Under the pieces are notes generated by a model that was not told where the DNA came from, ran no database searches, and was given only the letters and a program-made list of their open reading frames with translations. Below, piece by piece: positions 20,690-31,933 of a stretch of 64,000 nucleotides of DNA. The first letter of the stretch is position 1, and each line of letters starts with the position of its first letter. The DNA is from Blasia pusilla (lineage: Eukaryota; Marchantiophyta; Marchantiopsida; Blasiales), in the NCBI GenBank assembly GCA_050084515.1, contig CM114274.1:21762001-21826000 (forward strand), in the 5' to 3' direction. The position numbers and the translations under genes are program-made.

Positions 20690-21467
20690 TCGTTCTTGAT
20701 GACCCACAATTGCGCCGTCCTCCACTTCAGCGACCTCTTAACGCACTAGAGGTTGAAGAGCTCATCCTCGCTCCCTCCTATCAAAACTAAGAAACAGCCC
20801 CTGTCACTGAGATAAGCGTATGCAAAGGAAAATAGGAGCGCGATCAGGTCATACGAAAGAGGGACATTCCAGTCTGGGACCTCGTCGGACGGATTATCGT
20901 CCCACAAGGGCAACCCCGAGGGCAAATCAGCGACAAGGAGATCCACCGCCACCTCTTTGACCTCCACATGGACTGTCCAAGGAGCGTGCCCATTTCGTTG
21001 AAGCTTCCGTCCCAACGTTGTCAATTTCTCGATGGCGGGTGTCAACGCTTGTGAACTGAAACTTTTTAGCTCATCGAGAAGATAACTGCACTGAATGATG
21101 ACCCTTTTCCGGGTCGTTGTTTCTCTATGTCTTCCCAAGGATGATGGAGTGTATTCCACATCCTGGTCTGCTCCCTGGGACAACCCTAGCGCCTCTCGCT
21201 TCCGCTTCTCCTGAGTCTGCGGTCGGCTTGTTGGGGTCTCTATTATCTCAGACTCTGGTGGAGTTTTTTTTTGCGGAGGACCTGGTCCCACCCTCTCTCC
21301 CCGCTCACCTTGAATTCTCAGCCTCTCTTTGGGAAGATTCGGCCTTAGAATTCTTCGATCCCCTCGCCTTGGCTTTGAGACCCGCTGTAGATTTGTCCTT
21401 GGCGGTGACGACCTCGGAAACCAACTCCGCTGTCTCGAGGGCTTGCTCCTCAGCATCTCCTTTGTCG
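20690..21467 (-). pseudogene. Beta-class DNA methyltransferase-like exon with motif IV region, copy 2
   Basis: Starts beside the RetroMT insertion (21474). Order: acidic/Lys-rich region (AEEQALETAELVSEVVTAKD in one frame), Pro-rich GPGPPQKKTPPESE, basic SRPQTQEKRKREA, a helical part, then EVKEVAVDLLVADLPSG, WNVPLSYDLIALLFSF and DRGCFLVLIGGS. The D-L-P stands where motif IV (D-P-P-Y/S-P-P-W) is expected; the following helix and strand match the family order IV-V-VI. A frameshift lies near 21310, and a TAG after DELFNL cuts off a segment that copy 0 (1-590) reads as QCVKRSLK. Beta-class assignment rests on this motif order plus the downstream exon. Confidence 0.55.
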
Positions 21468-21473
21468 TGCGCA

Positions 21474-21591
21474 TACACATCGCTACACAACATACATCGC
21501 TGTCACCAAACACACACACAAACATGCACGATCCCATGCTAACTCATGGCATCCAAACAACAAGACAAGAAGTACCAAAATATATCCAATC
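21474..21591 (+). repeat. RetroMT terminal inverted repeat, left
   Basis: TACACATCGCTACACAACAT onward matches the reverse complement of 42039-41926 with roughly 90 percent identity through CCAAAATAT. Just inside, on the minus strand, is AACTAGGGGGGCG, a polypurine tract-like run (about 21594-21608). Confidence 0.75.
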
Positions 21592-21767
21592 GCCCCCCTA
21601 GTTGGTGGTTAGGTCCGTCTAACTCTAGATAGCCATCTATCCCTACCTACCATGACATACATCTCTCGGACGCTAAGAGCAAGAAGGCCGGGTGCTCATG
21701 TGGCCCCATCGTTAGTCGCCTTCCTGTCATCCATGTCAGAGAAAAAGTCGGGATCGAAACCTACCTA

Positions 21768-21920
21768 GTATCTCCTCTATGTACATCTGGGACACATCCA
21801 TCGTCCTCAAGGAACCCTAGTGAGAGGTGGCGTCAGACATGCCATATGCCAACCTCTCGAACAACCATCACAGACTAGCATCGTGGCCGCACCACGGGCA
21901 GAACCACACAACATACAACA
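21768..21920 (-). pseudogene. PHD finger at the C-terminus of RetroMT integrase
   Basis: Reads CCMLCGSARG, MLVCDGCSRGWHMACLTPPL, then, past one TGA at 21807-21809, GRWMCPRCT and stop. This gives the complete C4-H-C3 order of a PHD finger (C-x2-C, C-x2-C, W-H-x2-C, W-x-C-P-x-C), a fold that in chromatin proteins reads the histone H3 tail. It follows the GPY/F-like end of the integrase directly. By analogy with chromodomains of chromoviruses, it could guide integration to certain chromatin (inference). The single stop is probably recent decay. Confidence 0.85.
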
Positions 21921-21929
21921 CAAGCCTGC

Positions 21930-23024
21930 AGGAACTATTGCTAAGCGCGGATCCACTGTACCATCAATGTTAGGAAGGTGACATGGTGCACAATTACGCA
22001 CATGGTCCTTCCATACCATACCATCGCGTCCCTCCAACAAGAGAACACCTGATGGCAAAACGTCACGGACTCTCAGGATAGTGCGCCCTGCAGTCACATC
22101 CAGCGTTGTTGGTGCCATCTGCTGCAAGTAGACATAATCTCCCTGATGAAACCTCCGGATAGTTGGTCGATAACCACCACCCCGAATAGTCGCATACCTC
22201 AACGTATCCCGATGTTGCGCAATCGCCAAGTTCTCAAACGCCATGGGCATCACTCTCCGAAATAACTCAGCCCTCTAAGAACATGCTCGCACCCATACAT
22301 CTGGGTCATCAAGGTCCAGCACCTCACCAGCATCTCGACGAATGGCCGCAAGTAAATCTGGCCCTCGGCCATAAAGTAGCGAGTACGGTGAAAAAGACGC
22401 TAAGGATGAAGGATGCCTGCGTGCTGAATCTATATCCCATCGCCAACCATGGCAACTAGAGGTCCCAATCTCCTAGGTGCCCTCTCTGCAAGCCATACTT
22501 GCATAAAACCCTCTTCACCGTCTGCACAACTCTCTCCGCTAATCCATCCGCCTCAGGATGATCTCGCAAAGTCGTGCGGTGGTCGATCAACGCCAGATCA
22601 CAGAAGGCCTGGAACTCACCGCGAAACTCGGTACCCTGGTCTGTCAACACCTCAGCCGGTGTGCCATAATGACTCAACACTCTATCAAGGAAGGCATAAG
22701 CTACTCCCTCACTTTGTCAGGAAATGCAACCAACTCAATCCACTTCGAGAAGTGCTCGACCATCACCAACACATGACGACTGTGACGCTCCGTCAAAGGC
22801 AAAGGTCTTGCAAAATCCAAACTCCATCTATACCCTAAGCCCATGATCGGTAATGGATGCAACTGTGGAGCATTGAACGATGCTCGAACTTGATCACACA
22901 CCATGCACCTGGCAACAAATTGTTGAACGTCAGTCTGCATGCCTCGCCATCTATACTGAATCTGGAGCAAGCGGTACGCCCGCTTCACCCTAAAGTGACC
23001 CAACTCCTCGTGGGCATGCTGCAC
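21930..23024 (-). pseudogene. Integrase of RetroMT (HHCC, DDE core, GPY/F-like tail)
   Basis: N-terminal zinc finger HAHEELGHFRVKRAYRLL, then FVARCMVCD (23024-22900). The core has WSLDFARPLPLT (first D), VLTDQGTEFRGEF at about 22640 (second D) and DHPEADGLAERVVQTVKR at about 22540 (E). The tail at 22253-21930 reads RFHQGDYVYLQQM, then TILRVRDVLPSGVLLLEG and CHLPNIDG, resembling the SH3-like GPY/F domain. Two frame breaks (near 22690 and 22260-22450) interrupt it. All catalytic residues are visible, so this is a DDE integrase; a tyrosine recombinase is excluded. Confidence 0.9.
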
Positions 23025-23123
23025 TAGTCATGCTCTATGCAAAGGATGCAGCACTACGCGTACTCTGTCATCCTCCCAAACCCTCAAAACATGTGTCCCC
23101 TCCCAACGGAACCGTCTGGCCCG

Positions 23124-23768
23124 CTATAGGATCCAATCTCGCTCTTTAGCACCCACAGTGCTTGCAACGCTGCCACTACAAAGGTACTCCAAGACTTCTC
23201 CATCATCATGAATATCTCGGCCATCTGTTGTCTCCTCACTAGCCTCAGGATCCAAGGACTCTCCATTAGACCTTGCCATCAAAGTCTCCACACTCTGGCT
23301 CTCCATAGCCAACATGCCTAAATAGGCTGACGTGTGCCATCCTGGTTCCGACTCCTCATCACTCTCTCCATGCCATCGAGCTCCAGTCGCATCTCGCTGA
23401 CTCGGGCATGGGTTACGACTCAACCCATCTGCATCTTGGTTGAGCGTCCCAGGTCTATGTACCAACTGAAAATCATACTCTTGCAACAAGAGAGCCCATC
23501 TTGCAAGCTTCCTTGTAAGCTTGTTGGACTCCATCAACCACTTCAATGGTTGATGATTAGTGATGATGGTAAAGGGGTTGTCGAATAAGTAACACCTGAA
23601 ATGCGCAACAGCCCACATCGCAGCCAAGCACTCACCCTCATACGAGTTGTACTTCGCCTCTGCAGTGTTGTTTGAGCGGCTTGTGTAAGCCACCACGAAC
23701 TCTCTACCCTCATCATCATGCTGGGTGAGCACCGCTCCAAGCCCCAACATGCTCCAATCTGTGTGCAA
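23124..23768 (-). pseudogene. RNase H of RetroMT
   Basis: Frame of 214 codons: MHTDWSMLGLGAVLTQHDD (first catalytic Asp), YNSYEGECLAAMWAVAHFR (Glu), then IITNHQPLKWLM, in which the usual TDHQ has become TNHQ (third Asp replaced by Asn). RPGTLNQDADGLSR ends the domain. An acidic linker then leads to the integrase. Confidence 0.9.
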
Positions 23769-24009
23769 CTAGAAAGGAGGCCCCCTGATCGGTCTCCTCA
23801 AGATGGGCGCATACGTCAACCTATCCTTGAGCAACTGAAATACTCGCTCCTGCTCATCCCCCCAATGCCACTCGTGATCGACCTTGGTCAGCAAGGTCAA
23901 TGGCTTCGTAATCAAACTGAATCCCTTGACGTATCGCGGATAGAAGTTCGCCAATCCCATGAATGCGCGAACCTGACTCACATCTGTAGGGCGTGGAATG
24001 CATGAGATC

Positions 24010-24800
24010 GCCTCTACCTTCGTTTGCTAAACACCAAGGCCCCCTGGATATATCGTATGACCCAAGTACTCAATCTGGTCGTAGAAGAACTTGCACTTGC
24101 CTGGATGTAGCTTCAGCCCATGTAATTGCAATCGTCGAAACACCTCCTCTAGATGTCGCTCATGCTCCTCGACCGTGGCGCTAAAGACTACGATGTCATC
24201 AATATAACACCTAGCAAAATCCAGACCAGCCAAGATCCTATCCATGACCCTCTGAAACTCAGCCGGGGCGTTCTTTAACCCAAATGGTAAGAACCGCCAT
24301 TGGTACAAACAATCCTTCCCGTGAGGATCGATGCCCCAAAATGCCGTCTTCTGCTTATCCTCCAATCTGATAGGCAGCTGATGGTATCCGGCTCGCAAAT
24401 CCAATGAATTGAAGACCTTTGCGTGACCAATCGCATCAAAGATCTCCTTAGGCGTGGGCATGGTATACCTATCGGACTTCATCTGCCGATTGATAGGTCG
24501 GTAATCCCCACACATCCGCCTATCCGTCCAGTTGCCATGCACATCCTTCTTGGCGGGCATGACAGTGGCAGATGCATACTCCCCATGCGACATCTCCACT
24601 AGTCCTGCTCTGACCAAGTCCTGGCTCCTACTCTGAATCAGAGCCCTCTCCATATCACTGTACCTGAAGGGTCTTCAGAAGATCGGCGTATCACTCGACA
24701 ACTCAATGCGGATCCCCGGTCCCTTCAGCGTACCCAAATCCTCCATGCTAAGCGCAAAGCAACTCCTATAACTCCTGAGGAACTGATGTATTCGGCGCCA
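24010..24800 (-). pseudogene. Reverse transcriptase of RetroMT
   Basis: Frame 24653-24027 shows MPAKKDVHGNWTDRRMCGDY, KVFNSLDLRAGYHQLPI, FLPFGLKNAPAEFQRVM, then CYIDDIVVFS, the catalytic Y-I-D-D at residues 150-153, and LHPGKCKFFYDQIEYLGH. This is a typical Ty3/gypsy RT; a stop separates the upstream thumb-side start (about 24660-24800: GPGIRIELSSDTP). After the RT, a broken link (MSQVRAFMGLANFYPRYV at 23981) leads to RNase H. RT core residues are all intact. Confidence 0.92.
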
Positions 24801-24853
24801 CTCTCCTCCTGTCAACTTAGGGCCCATATCTGGCTCCCAAGTCTCCATCGTGA

Positions 24854-26373
24854 CTACGGTAGGACTCTCCAGCGCGGGTATCGGTGGTTGCTATGGTCCA
24901 ACCCCATCTCGAACAACAACACTTGGCCGCTCTCTTGCAGCCAACTGCAAACTCTGATCTCCTCCCCGCTCGATGTTGTGGCTATCATCTCCTTGCGTAC
25001 CTGCAAAACATCCCAAGAAGTCCAAGGGTGTCTCTCCTGATCTCCTCGGGTCTTGCCCCCAGCCACTGCCTCCACCGTCTCGGTAGGCATGGGGCTCACC
25101 AACGCAACCGCTGTGATCTGTCGCGATCTCATACGACGCTGCTCAGCCACTCCCAAGCTGAGGATCCATGCCAAGCAGTTCAGGTCCATCGCCTGACCCA
25201 AGACATGGCGTCGTGATGCCTCTGACACTGATGGTACTGCCATCACTCCTGTGGGAAATCCCATCGCTGGCTCTCTCTCGTCGGCGTTGGGCTCCACTAA
25301 CCGCTGAACCTGGTCATCCCAAACCAAGCAAGGACAGGCCTCCTTGTATGCATAAGAAGCGGGAAAACTCACAAACGTGGGCAAGGCTGTCGGCGGCCTG
25401 CCTACCCTGTAGACCATAGTCAACGGTGGTCGATCATCGTGCCTCACTTCCTGTGATCGACGACTTGAATCCAGAATGGAATCCACTAACAAATGGGAGG
25501 GGCGCTCCACTCTCGCATACGCCCTCCGTAACACCGCATGGGGCACCAAGTTGGTCCACCATAGACGCGGGCGATGGGCTCTAGAACCTACACTCGCCGC
25601 ATCCAAGAACATTGCTGGGCCGATCCAGGCACGCACCTGATGAGCACTCGTCACCACCCGTGACCTAGAGTCTCCTAAGATCGGCACATTCTCCAGAATG
25701 TAGGCTGGAGAACGAGACTAGTGCTCCTGCAACTGCCGTAAGACCCTCAACATCTCCCAAAACAACCGAGACCGAGTGTCAGCCAACCGGCTACCTCGTC
25801 CAACACTCATGACAGCCCTGACATGGCCAACCGGAAATGACCAAATCAATGGTCCCTACCCGCTCTAAGTCCTTCGCCCCCAACAATGAAATATCCCTCG
25901 GTAGGGAACTCTGATACCCCTATACTGCGGACGTAGACAATAAGTCGGGAAAACATAGGCGTAACTATGCCACATGTCGTAGTGAGATGCGCCCCGCAAC
26001 ATCATCACTCTCCATATACAGGTATTGTTGTACTTGCACTCCTACCTGCAAAACAATAGCTAACCCAATGCTAATCCCTCCAAAGAGATATAACACTCGA
26101 ATACCCTCCTCTGAGGTACACCACATAATGGGTGTGGTATCCAAGGGTGTCATCGTAGCACTCCCTGCTACCTCGGGTTCCTCAGACCCGTCACACTCCG
26201 GTGCAAACGCCTCGCTCCACGCAGTCTACATGTGCTCCTCTGCCAATCGTCGAAGCTCCTCAGTCGAGCCCCACATCGGCACCTCTCCTCCACGGAATGA
26301 TGCACCTACCATAACACTCCTCTCCATAGAAATGTCAGGAATGGGAGTATCCTCTACATGGACATTGTCTTAG
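24854..26373 (-). pseudogene. C5 cytosine DNA methyltransferase carried by RetroMT
   Basis: Motif order of a C5-methyltransferase on the minus strand. Motif I at about 26093-26070 (IRVLYLFGGISIG, with YMESDD downstream). Motif IV at about 25845-25810 (DLVISGWPCQG, with the catalytic Cys), after which one base shifts the frame into SVGRGSRLADTRSRLFWE. Motif VI at about 25700-25682 (YILENVP). Motif VIII at about 25600-25550 (SVGSRAHRPRLWWTNL). Motifs IX/X at about 25285-25150 (EREPAMGFPTG, then RRHVLGQAMDLNCLAW). An S-R-A-H-R-x-R-x-W-x-N-L box is typical of the DNMT3/DRM-like branch. Stops near 25720, 25960 and 26230 and one frameshift inactivate it. It sits just 5' of the RT, in the gag-pol order. 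Role: probably de novo 5-methylcytosine on element or host DNA (inference). Confidence 0.85.
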
Positions 26374-26379
26374 CAGGTA

Positions 26380-26995
26380 ATAGATGGCCAGCACACAACC
26401 CAGGTGAAAATATTGCTAGTAACACCAGTTCGGTCCCATATAAGAGCTAAGGGCCAGATGAAAAGATTAGAACTCTATGGTGTACTCCTTAACAGTTGTA
26501 AACCCCACCTCTTTACCTTAAGAGGCTGGAGAAACACTCTCCACTTCAGTATCACAATCTTGTCCATTCTCTTGAGTGCTTTGAGTGGAGTGGCCAGTGG
26601 AACCCAACAAGCACACTCTACTTAGAAATCACAGTCAAGAATGACCAGGGCAGCATAAGGTCCTCCAATGTGATGCCTTGGACTAGTTGAATGTACCAAG
26701 GAAATCCTCTAAAGCACACCCAACTCCTAACTGATCAAGTAGTGCAATCACCTTTTGCTCCTCACCGAGTATCTAGTGAGAGCTTGGGTGTAGTTTTGAG
26801 TCCTTAGATAGAGTGCTCAGTGGAAATTCAGCCAGCACACCTACTCAAGGCTCACAACTAGAGACTACTAAAACAACATAAGGCCATCCAATACGCTGTC
26901 TAGTATAATCATCCACCCCAAGGGTAGCCTCAAAGGGGAGCAACTCTCTATTTGCTCAAACCAACACCCACATCCCTTCTTCTTCTCCTATTACC
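26380..26995 (-). mobile_element. 3' end of Tat-like gypsy element (GyC)
   Basis: Noncoding continuation of the element at 34383-38155 beyond the nested chromovirus; contains no recognisable coding sequence and no LTR pair could be identified. The border with RetroMT lies between about 26370 and 26400. Confidence 0.4.
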
Positions 26996-27000
26996 TTGCT

Positions 27001-28032
27001 TGTCGTGCGCCTACTCTCCTTGAACGTTAATCTTGTTTGTTGCGGAAGCGTGCGTTCAGTAGGTCACGCTCTCAACGCTGATCTGCATCCAAACACGCAC
27101 TTCGGTTAGTCGGGTCTTGGATCAATCAGCGGGATTACTTTCCGAGTTCTCGTCTCGGACTCTCTCTTCAAGCTCAACCTTCTTAGTTTCGCGGTTTCCA
27201 ACACGGGCAAGTCTCGAAAGACTTGGGACAGACTTTCTGGTCGGTTCAGGAACCTGAAACGGCGTTTCGCACCTAGCGGTTCCAACTGTCCGATGAACAT
27301 CCAATGAGTTCCTCACCAAGACTTGCACGAAGTGAATCTCGGGTTGGAATCCAAGTGTGGCGTACAAAGTCCACTCCCTTGGATCAGGTTTGGGTTTCGG
27401 GTTTCCGCGCCAAACTCCGTTTCGTCCCGTGCCTCTGAAACGCCGTTTGGCGCCCAAAGTGGGGTTTCGTTTCCCGAGACATCTCAGAGAAGGTACTCCC
27501 CTTACTAGTACTTCTGTGGATCTCCGGGGGCCCCCTACATTTAGGGAAAGACACCCGGGCCTCTCCAATTGGCCCTCAACCCGATTGCTCTCTGAATTGT
27601 TTTCGGCCAATATCTCAGCCTGTACTTATGCGTTTGCTGAGATCTTTGGTGCTTTGGAAGCGTCTTGAGATCAGCTTTCCAACGCGCCCTTATTTGTCTC
27701 GAACGCATCTCGGAGCTCAACGTTATGGTCCTAAACACAGACAGATTCTCCCAAACGCTAGCCGTGTTCCAAACTGGTTCTCACCTCTTTGGCAACCAAC
27801 CTCCAAGACTCAACTCATCTCAAGTCTCGGCTCGCGTTTGGTCTAGGTTTCCTGGTCGTGACCACTAACGCATGAAACCCACAACTCTGTTCCGCGTTTC
27901 GTCTCTTAGGCTTTTCCAAGAGACTCTTCCAAACGCCTCTCCAAAGCGCAAACCTCGCGGCGTGAGTTCCTTTGAGTTCTGATGTTTCGCTTGGCGCGTA
28001 TTTGGTGTTGTTTGGTTATGAGGGTCGCGACA
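27001..28032 (-). repeat. 3' LTR of the chromovirus
   Basis: 1032 bp, TGTCG...GCGACA on the plus strand; on the minus strand it begins TGTCGCGACCCTCATAACC and is preceded by AAGGAGGGGTGAG, the polypurine tract. The part from about 27478 to 28032 looks identical to the 5' LTR, whereas 27001-27477 shows many small indels. Confidence 0.92.
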
Positions 28033-28734
28033 CTCACCCCTCCTTAGAAGGTTGATGTCCTCATCAACGCAAACCTTATTGATGTTAAGTTGGGAAGCCG
28101 ACCCTTAACACGTAATCGCGTTCGTAGCTAACCCCAATTCCTCTTTTTGGCTTAAGTCTTAGGTTTGTCGCTTAAAAGACTTAGACTTATTAGCTTCTCG
28201 CTTTTTGATGAGCCTAGACTAGTTCTCCGAACTAATCTAACTATCAAAATAAGCTCACTAAGTCAGCAACCTAACACTTCACTCACTATTTGTAAACAAC
28301 CTTTGTCTACCTAGCCAACTCAGTACTACTTTTGGGTCACCTGTATTCCACCTAGGCGCGTCACTAAGTTCAATCATGAAACATGAATGAGATCACCACA
28401 AACCCCAAGACAGACTCATCCTCGCCGACGTTAGGGCGAGCCCAAATGCTAGTACTTCAACACTTGGTCCCGATCTAGATGCCTTATCCGAATACAAGCT
28501 CTCACCTCAAATACTCATTGTTTGGTCTCCTTGACTTACATCCTAAGCATATGAAGAACTACTCATTGCCTTGCACAAACCAAACTCAAAATTACAATAC
28601 AAGCATCGAATCTCCAAATCCATGTCTTCTTTATTGCAACAACTAAACCTTTCTAGTTACAACAGGTTATCGGCCCAAGCTTTCCGGTCACAAGTTATGT
28701 CCATTGCTTCACCATGTACTAACGCACGTGCCTT
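28033..28734 (-). other. 3' untranslated region of the chromovirus
   Basis: Lies between the chromodomain and the polypurine tract; no coding frame supported. Confidence 0.6.
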
Positions 28735-30178
28735 TCTTGCATCCATCTCAAGTCACGCAATGCTTCTTGCGCATGTTCTAGATCCGCCTCCGCAATCCAA
28801 GTCGCCTCTTTTCACATGATAGCCTTTCCACTTGACCAAGTACTCGTGACTTGGTGGCCCTACGTCTGGAAACGCAGAATAGTCTCAACCTCGAACTCTG
28901 GTTCCTCATTTCGATGACCGGTTGTGGTCTCGACATCCTCCTTCGCTCCGGACGACATTGTCTTGAAGATACTTCTTCAATAATGACACATGGAAAGTCG
29001 GGTGAATCTTGAACTCGTTTGGCAGCTCCAACGTGTACACATCCTCAAACGGCATTGCCTTGATCACATACGGTCCAGCATACTTGGCTGACAATTTCGC
29101 GGACAATTCTTTTGGAAGAGTGAGATTCTTAACACTCAACCACACTTGTTCCCCAACTTGGAAACTCACATGGCGCCGACTTTTGTTAGCATGCTTTACG
29201 TACCTTAGTTGAGCCTTCGCGAGACTTTCTCTCGCTCGCTCTTGTCGTTCCTGCATTTCCACTAACAAACATTCCGCCGTTGCTTGACGAGTGTGTGTCG
29301 ATGTATTGCCCTTCGAAAGAGCTAAGTCAAGAGGCCCTTCTGGTTCTCTTTGATACGCCAAAAGAAACGGAGATTCTCTGATTGCAGAATCCTTAGTCGA
29401 GTTGTAACAATACTCAGCCATACTTAACCACTTGGCCCAATCTCTTTGGTCCGCACTCACGTAATTCCGTAAGTATTGGTTTACGACCGAGTTTACTTTT
29501 TCCGTTTGCCCATCCGTTTGAGGATGGAAGGCCGTACTAAAGCTGAGTTTGGTCCGGAACCTCCTGAATAGATGTTTCCAAAAGCACTGGTAAACTTCGG
29601 ATCCCGATCGGACACAATGCTCCTAGGCAATCTGTGCGCACGCCACCAACCATCCAGGAATAGTCGAGAAGTGGTGTAGGCCGTCGCAGACTCTCTCGTC
29701 GGCACAAACATCCCCAACTTGCTAAACCGATCAACTATCACAAGTATAGCGTTGTATCCCTCGGATCTCGAAGACTCGTAATGAAATCCATGCTAATGCT
29801 TTGCAAGGGTCCCTCCGGGATTGGCAAAGGATGAAGTAAACCTTGTTTCTTCGCATAAGACACGCGTTCGCTGGCGGAGTCACGCATGTTTTCACATATT
29901 GAGCAAACATCTTCCTTCATGTTGGGCGGAAGAACCTCTTAGACAAAAACAAGAAGAGTGGATTTCTCCCCTTTGTGTCCCGCCAAAGGTCCATCATGAC
30001 ATTCCACAAACACCTTGGTCCGTAGCTTGCCTTGGCCTACATAGATCCTCCTCTGCTTAAACCTTAGCAAGCCGTGTCTCAAACTCAGATTGGCCACCTT
30101 CTTGCCCCGCTTTAACTTCCCAAGGTACTCCCTCGCTTGCTCATCCTTCACGAATCCTTCTTTCCAGGTCTGTTTCAT
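28735..30178 (-). pseudogene. Integrase with C-terminal chromodomain (chromovirus)
   Basis: N-terminal part at 30178-29740 (FVECHDGPLAGHKGEKST, then SICENMRDS; the HHCC finger is partly decayed) runs into the core SISMDFITSLRD and MIVDRFSKLGMFVPT, then IVSDRDPKFTSAF at about 29610. The GPY/F-like tail at 29460-28950 reads QVGEQVWLSVKNLTL, KYAGPYVIKAM and HPTFHVSLLKKY. Past 28905 a chromodomain can be read with one frame change: EPEFEVETILR, EYLVKWKGY, TWIAEADLEHAQEALR. In chromoviruses it binds methylated histone H3 and targets heterochromatin. Confidence 0.88.
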
Positions 30179-30304
30179 TAGGGAACATTGCTCTCAACAC
30201 TTGTGTCGTCGATGGCATGTGTTCATCCCTGCGACTTAACGATCTGGAATGACATTGTCTTTCCCGGCTTGTGGATTAGCTCCACATTCATCAACGCCAA
30301 GGTA

Positions 30305-31341
30305 TCATGCCACCGAAGTTGTTTTTGGCGTCACGCGATCCTGGGTCTCAAAATACTTGAGCGATATGTTATCGGTGAATACTCGAGTCCTGTGAAGTCC
30401 CAAATAGTGACGCCACTTCCTCAAGCAATGAACCACCGCAAACAACTCTTTCTCATGAGTAGGCCATCTCCTTTCGGTGTTGGTCAGCTTCTTGCTTTCG
30501 TATGCTCTGAGTCTCCCTTTTTGCACCAACATTCCTGCAATCGCGAAATCACTAGCATCCGTGTGCACCTAACGGTTGTTCAAACTCCGGCGATTTGAAG
30601 CGGTTCTTGCGAGAGGATCTCTTTGACTCGATTGAATGCTTTATCCACTTCCTCGGTCCATGTAGTATTGGCAAACTTTGCGGTCCAATCCGTGAGAGGT
30701 TTCACTATGCCCGAAAAGTTCTTCACGTATGTCCGTAAAAGCGGCGGCTCGATGAACCTTCTCATCCCCTTCACCGTGGAAGGCGGTTCCCATTCGGCAA
30801 TCGCGCTCACCTTTTCCATGTCTGGACTCACTCCATCCGCACTAACCACATGCCCCAAGAACTTGATCTTCGTCAAACTGAACTCACTCTTATCCGCATT
30901 CGCATTTAGCTTGTTCGCCCTAAGTTTCTCAAACACCGTCTTCAAATGTCGAGCGTGCTCCTCTAGTGTTTTCGAATAGATGAGTATGTCATCTATATAG
31001 ATGATCACAAACTCATCCGTCTCCTTGTGAAAGATGGAGTTCATCAAAGTGGTAAACGTCGGAGGCGCATTACAAAGACCGAAAGGCATTACTACAAACT
31101 CGAACGAACGTATCTCGTCCCCCTGTGCGGTCTTCTCTACATCCGCCCGGCAATCCGAATCTGATAATATCCTGATTTCAGGACAATCGGCTGAAATACT
31201 TGGCACCGAAAATCGATCAAAGAGGTCATCCATCCTCGATAGAGGATAGTTATTCCTTACCGTCACTTTATTCAGCGCCCGATAATCAACACAGAGTCTC
31301 AACTTCCCATCCTTCTTCTTGACAAAGGACGGGCGCCCCAT
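30305..31341 (-). pseudogene. Reverse transcriptase-RNase H of the chromovirus
   Basis: RT: KKKDGKLRLCVDYRALNKVT, FVVMPFGLCNAPPTFTTLMN, then VIIYIDDILIYSKT (catalytic YIDD). RNase H: MHTDASDFAIAGMLVQKG, PTHEKELFAVVHCLRKWRHY, then VFTDNISLKYF. The N-terminal RT portion continues at 31618-31286 (EVIPGSQPPSKAPYRLNQEE). A short insertion around LSDSDCRADVEKTAQGDE replaces the expected LDLRSGYHQ region, and one stop separates RT from RNase H. Confidence 0.92.
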
Positions 31342-31933
31342 AAGGTGACTTGCTTGTTCGGATGTAACCCCTCTCTAGGAGTTCACCCAACTGTTTCTTC
31401 AACTCAGCAAGTTCCTCTTGATTCAACCTATATGGTGCCTTTGAAGGTGGTTGAGATCCTGGTATCACCTCAATCTTATGATCAACCGCCCTATGTGGTG
31501 GCAACTCGGTCGGAAGCTCCTTAGTCAACACATCTTCAAATTCTTTCACAACTCTCTTGAGTGTTTCAGGATCCCCTTGAAGCTGAGTTCTGATCTCTGC
31601 ATCTTGCGCTTGCATCATCCTCTACTCGTCTCATCAAGCAAAGGAATCCTTCCTCTAACTCGCCAAACTCGTCCTCGTGATGGCGTTCACCAACTCCGTC
31701 TTTCTAGGCACCTCACGAACCAATCGCGTCCGTCCGTTTGCCGTTAACCAAGACGCTTAACCTCAAAGGTCTCCGCCTCAGTTCCACCTCATATGCATCC
31801 AAGAACGTGTTCCCCAAGACTCGTCGATACCGTCCATCTAAAATCAAAATTCTCCTTCAACTCAAATACTCCGCATCTCACAACTAGCCTAAAACCAGAT
31901 CTTATGTCCGGTGGGACTTGCCTCCCGCGAATC

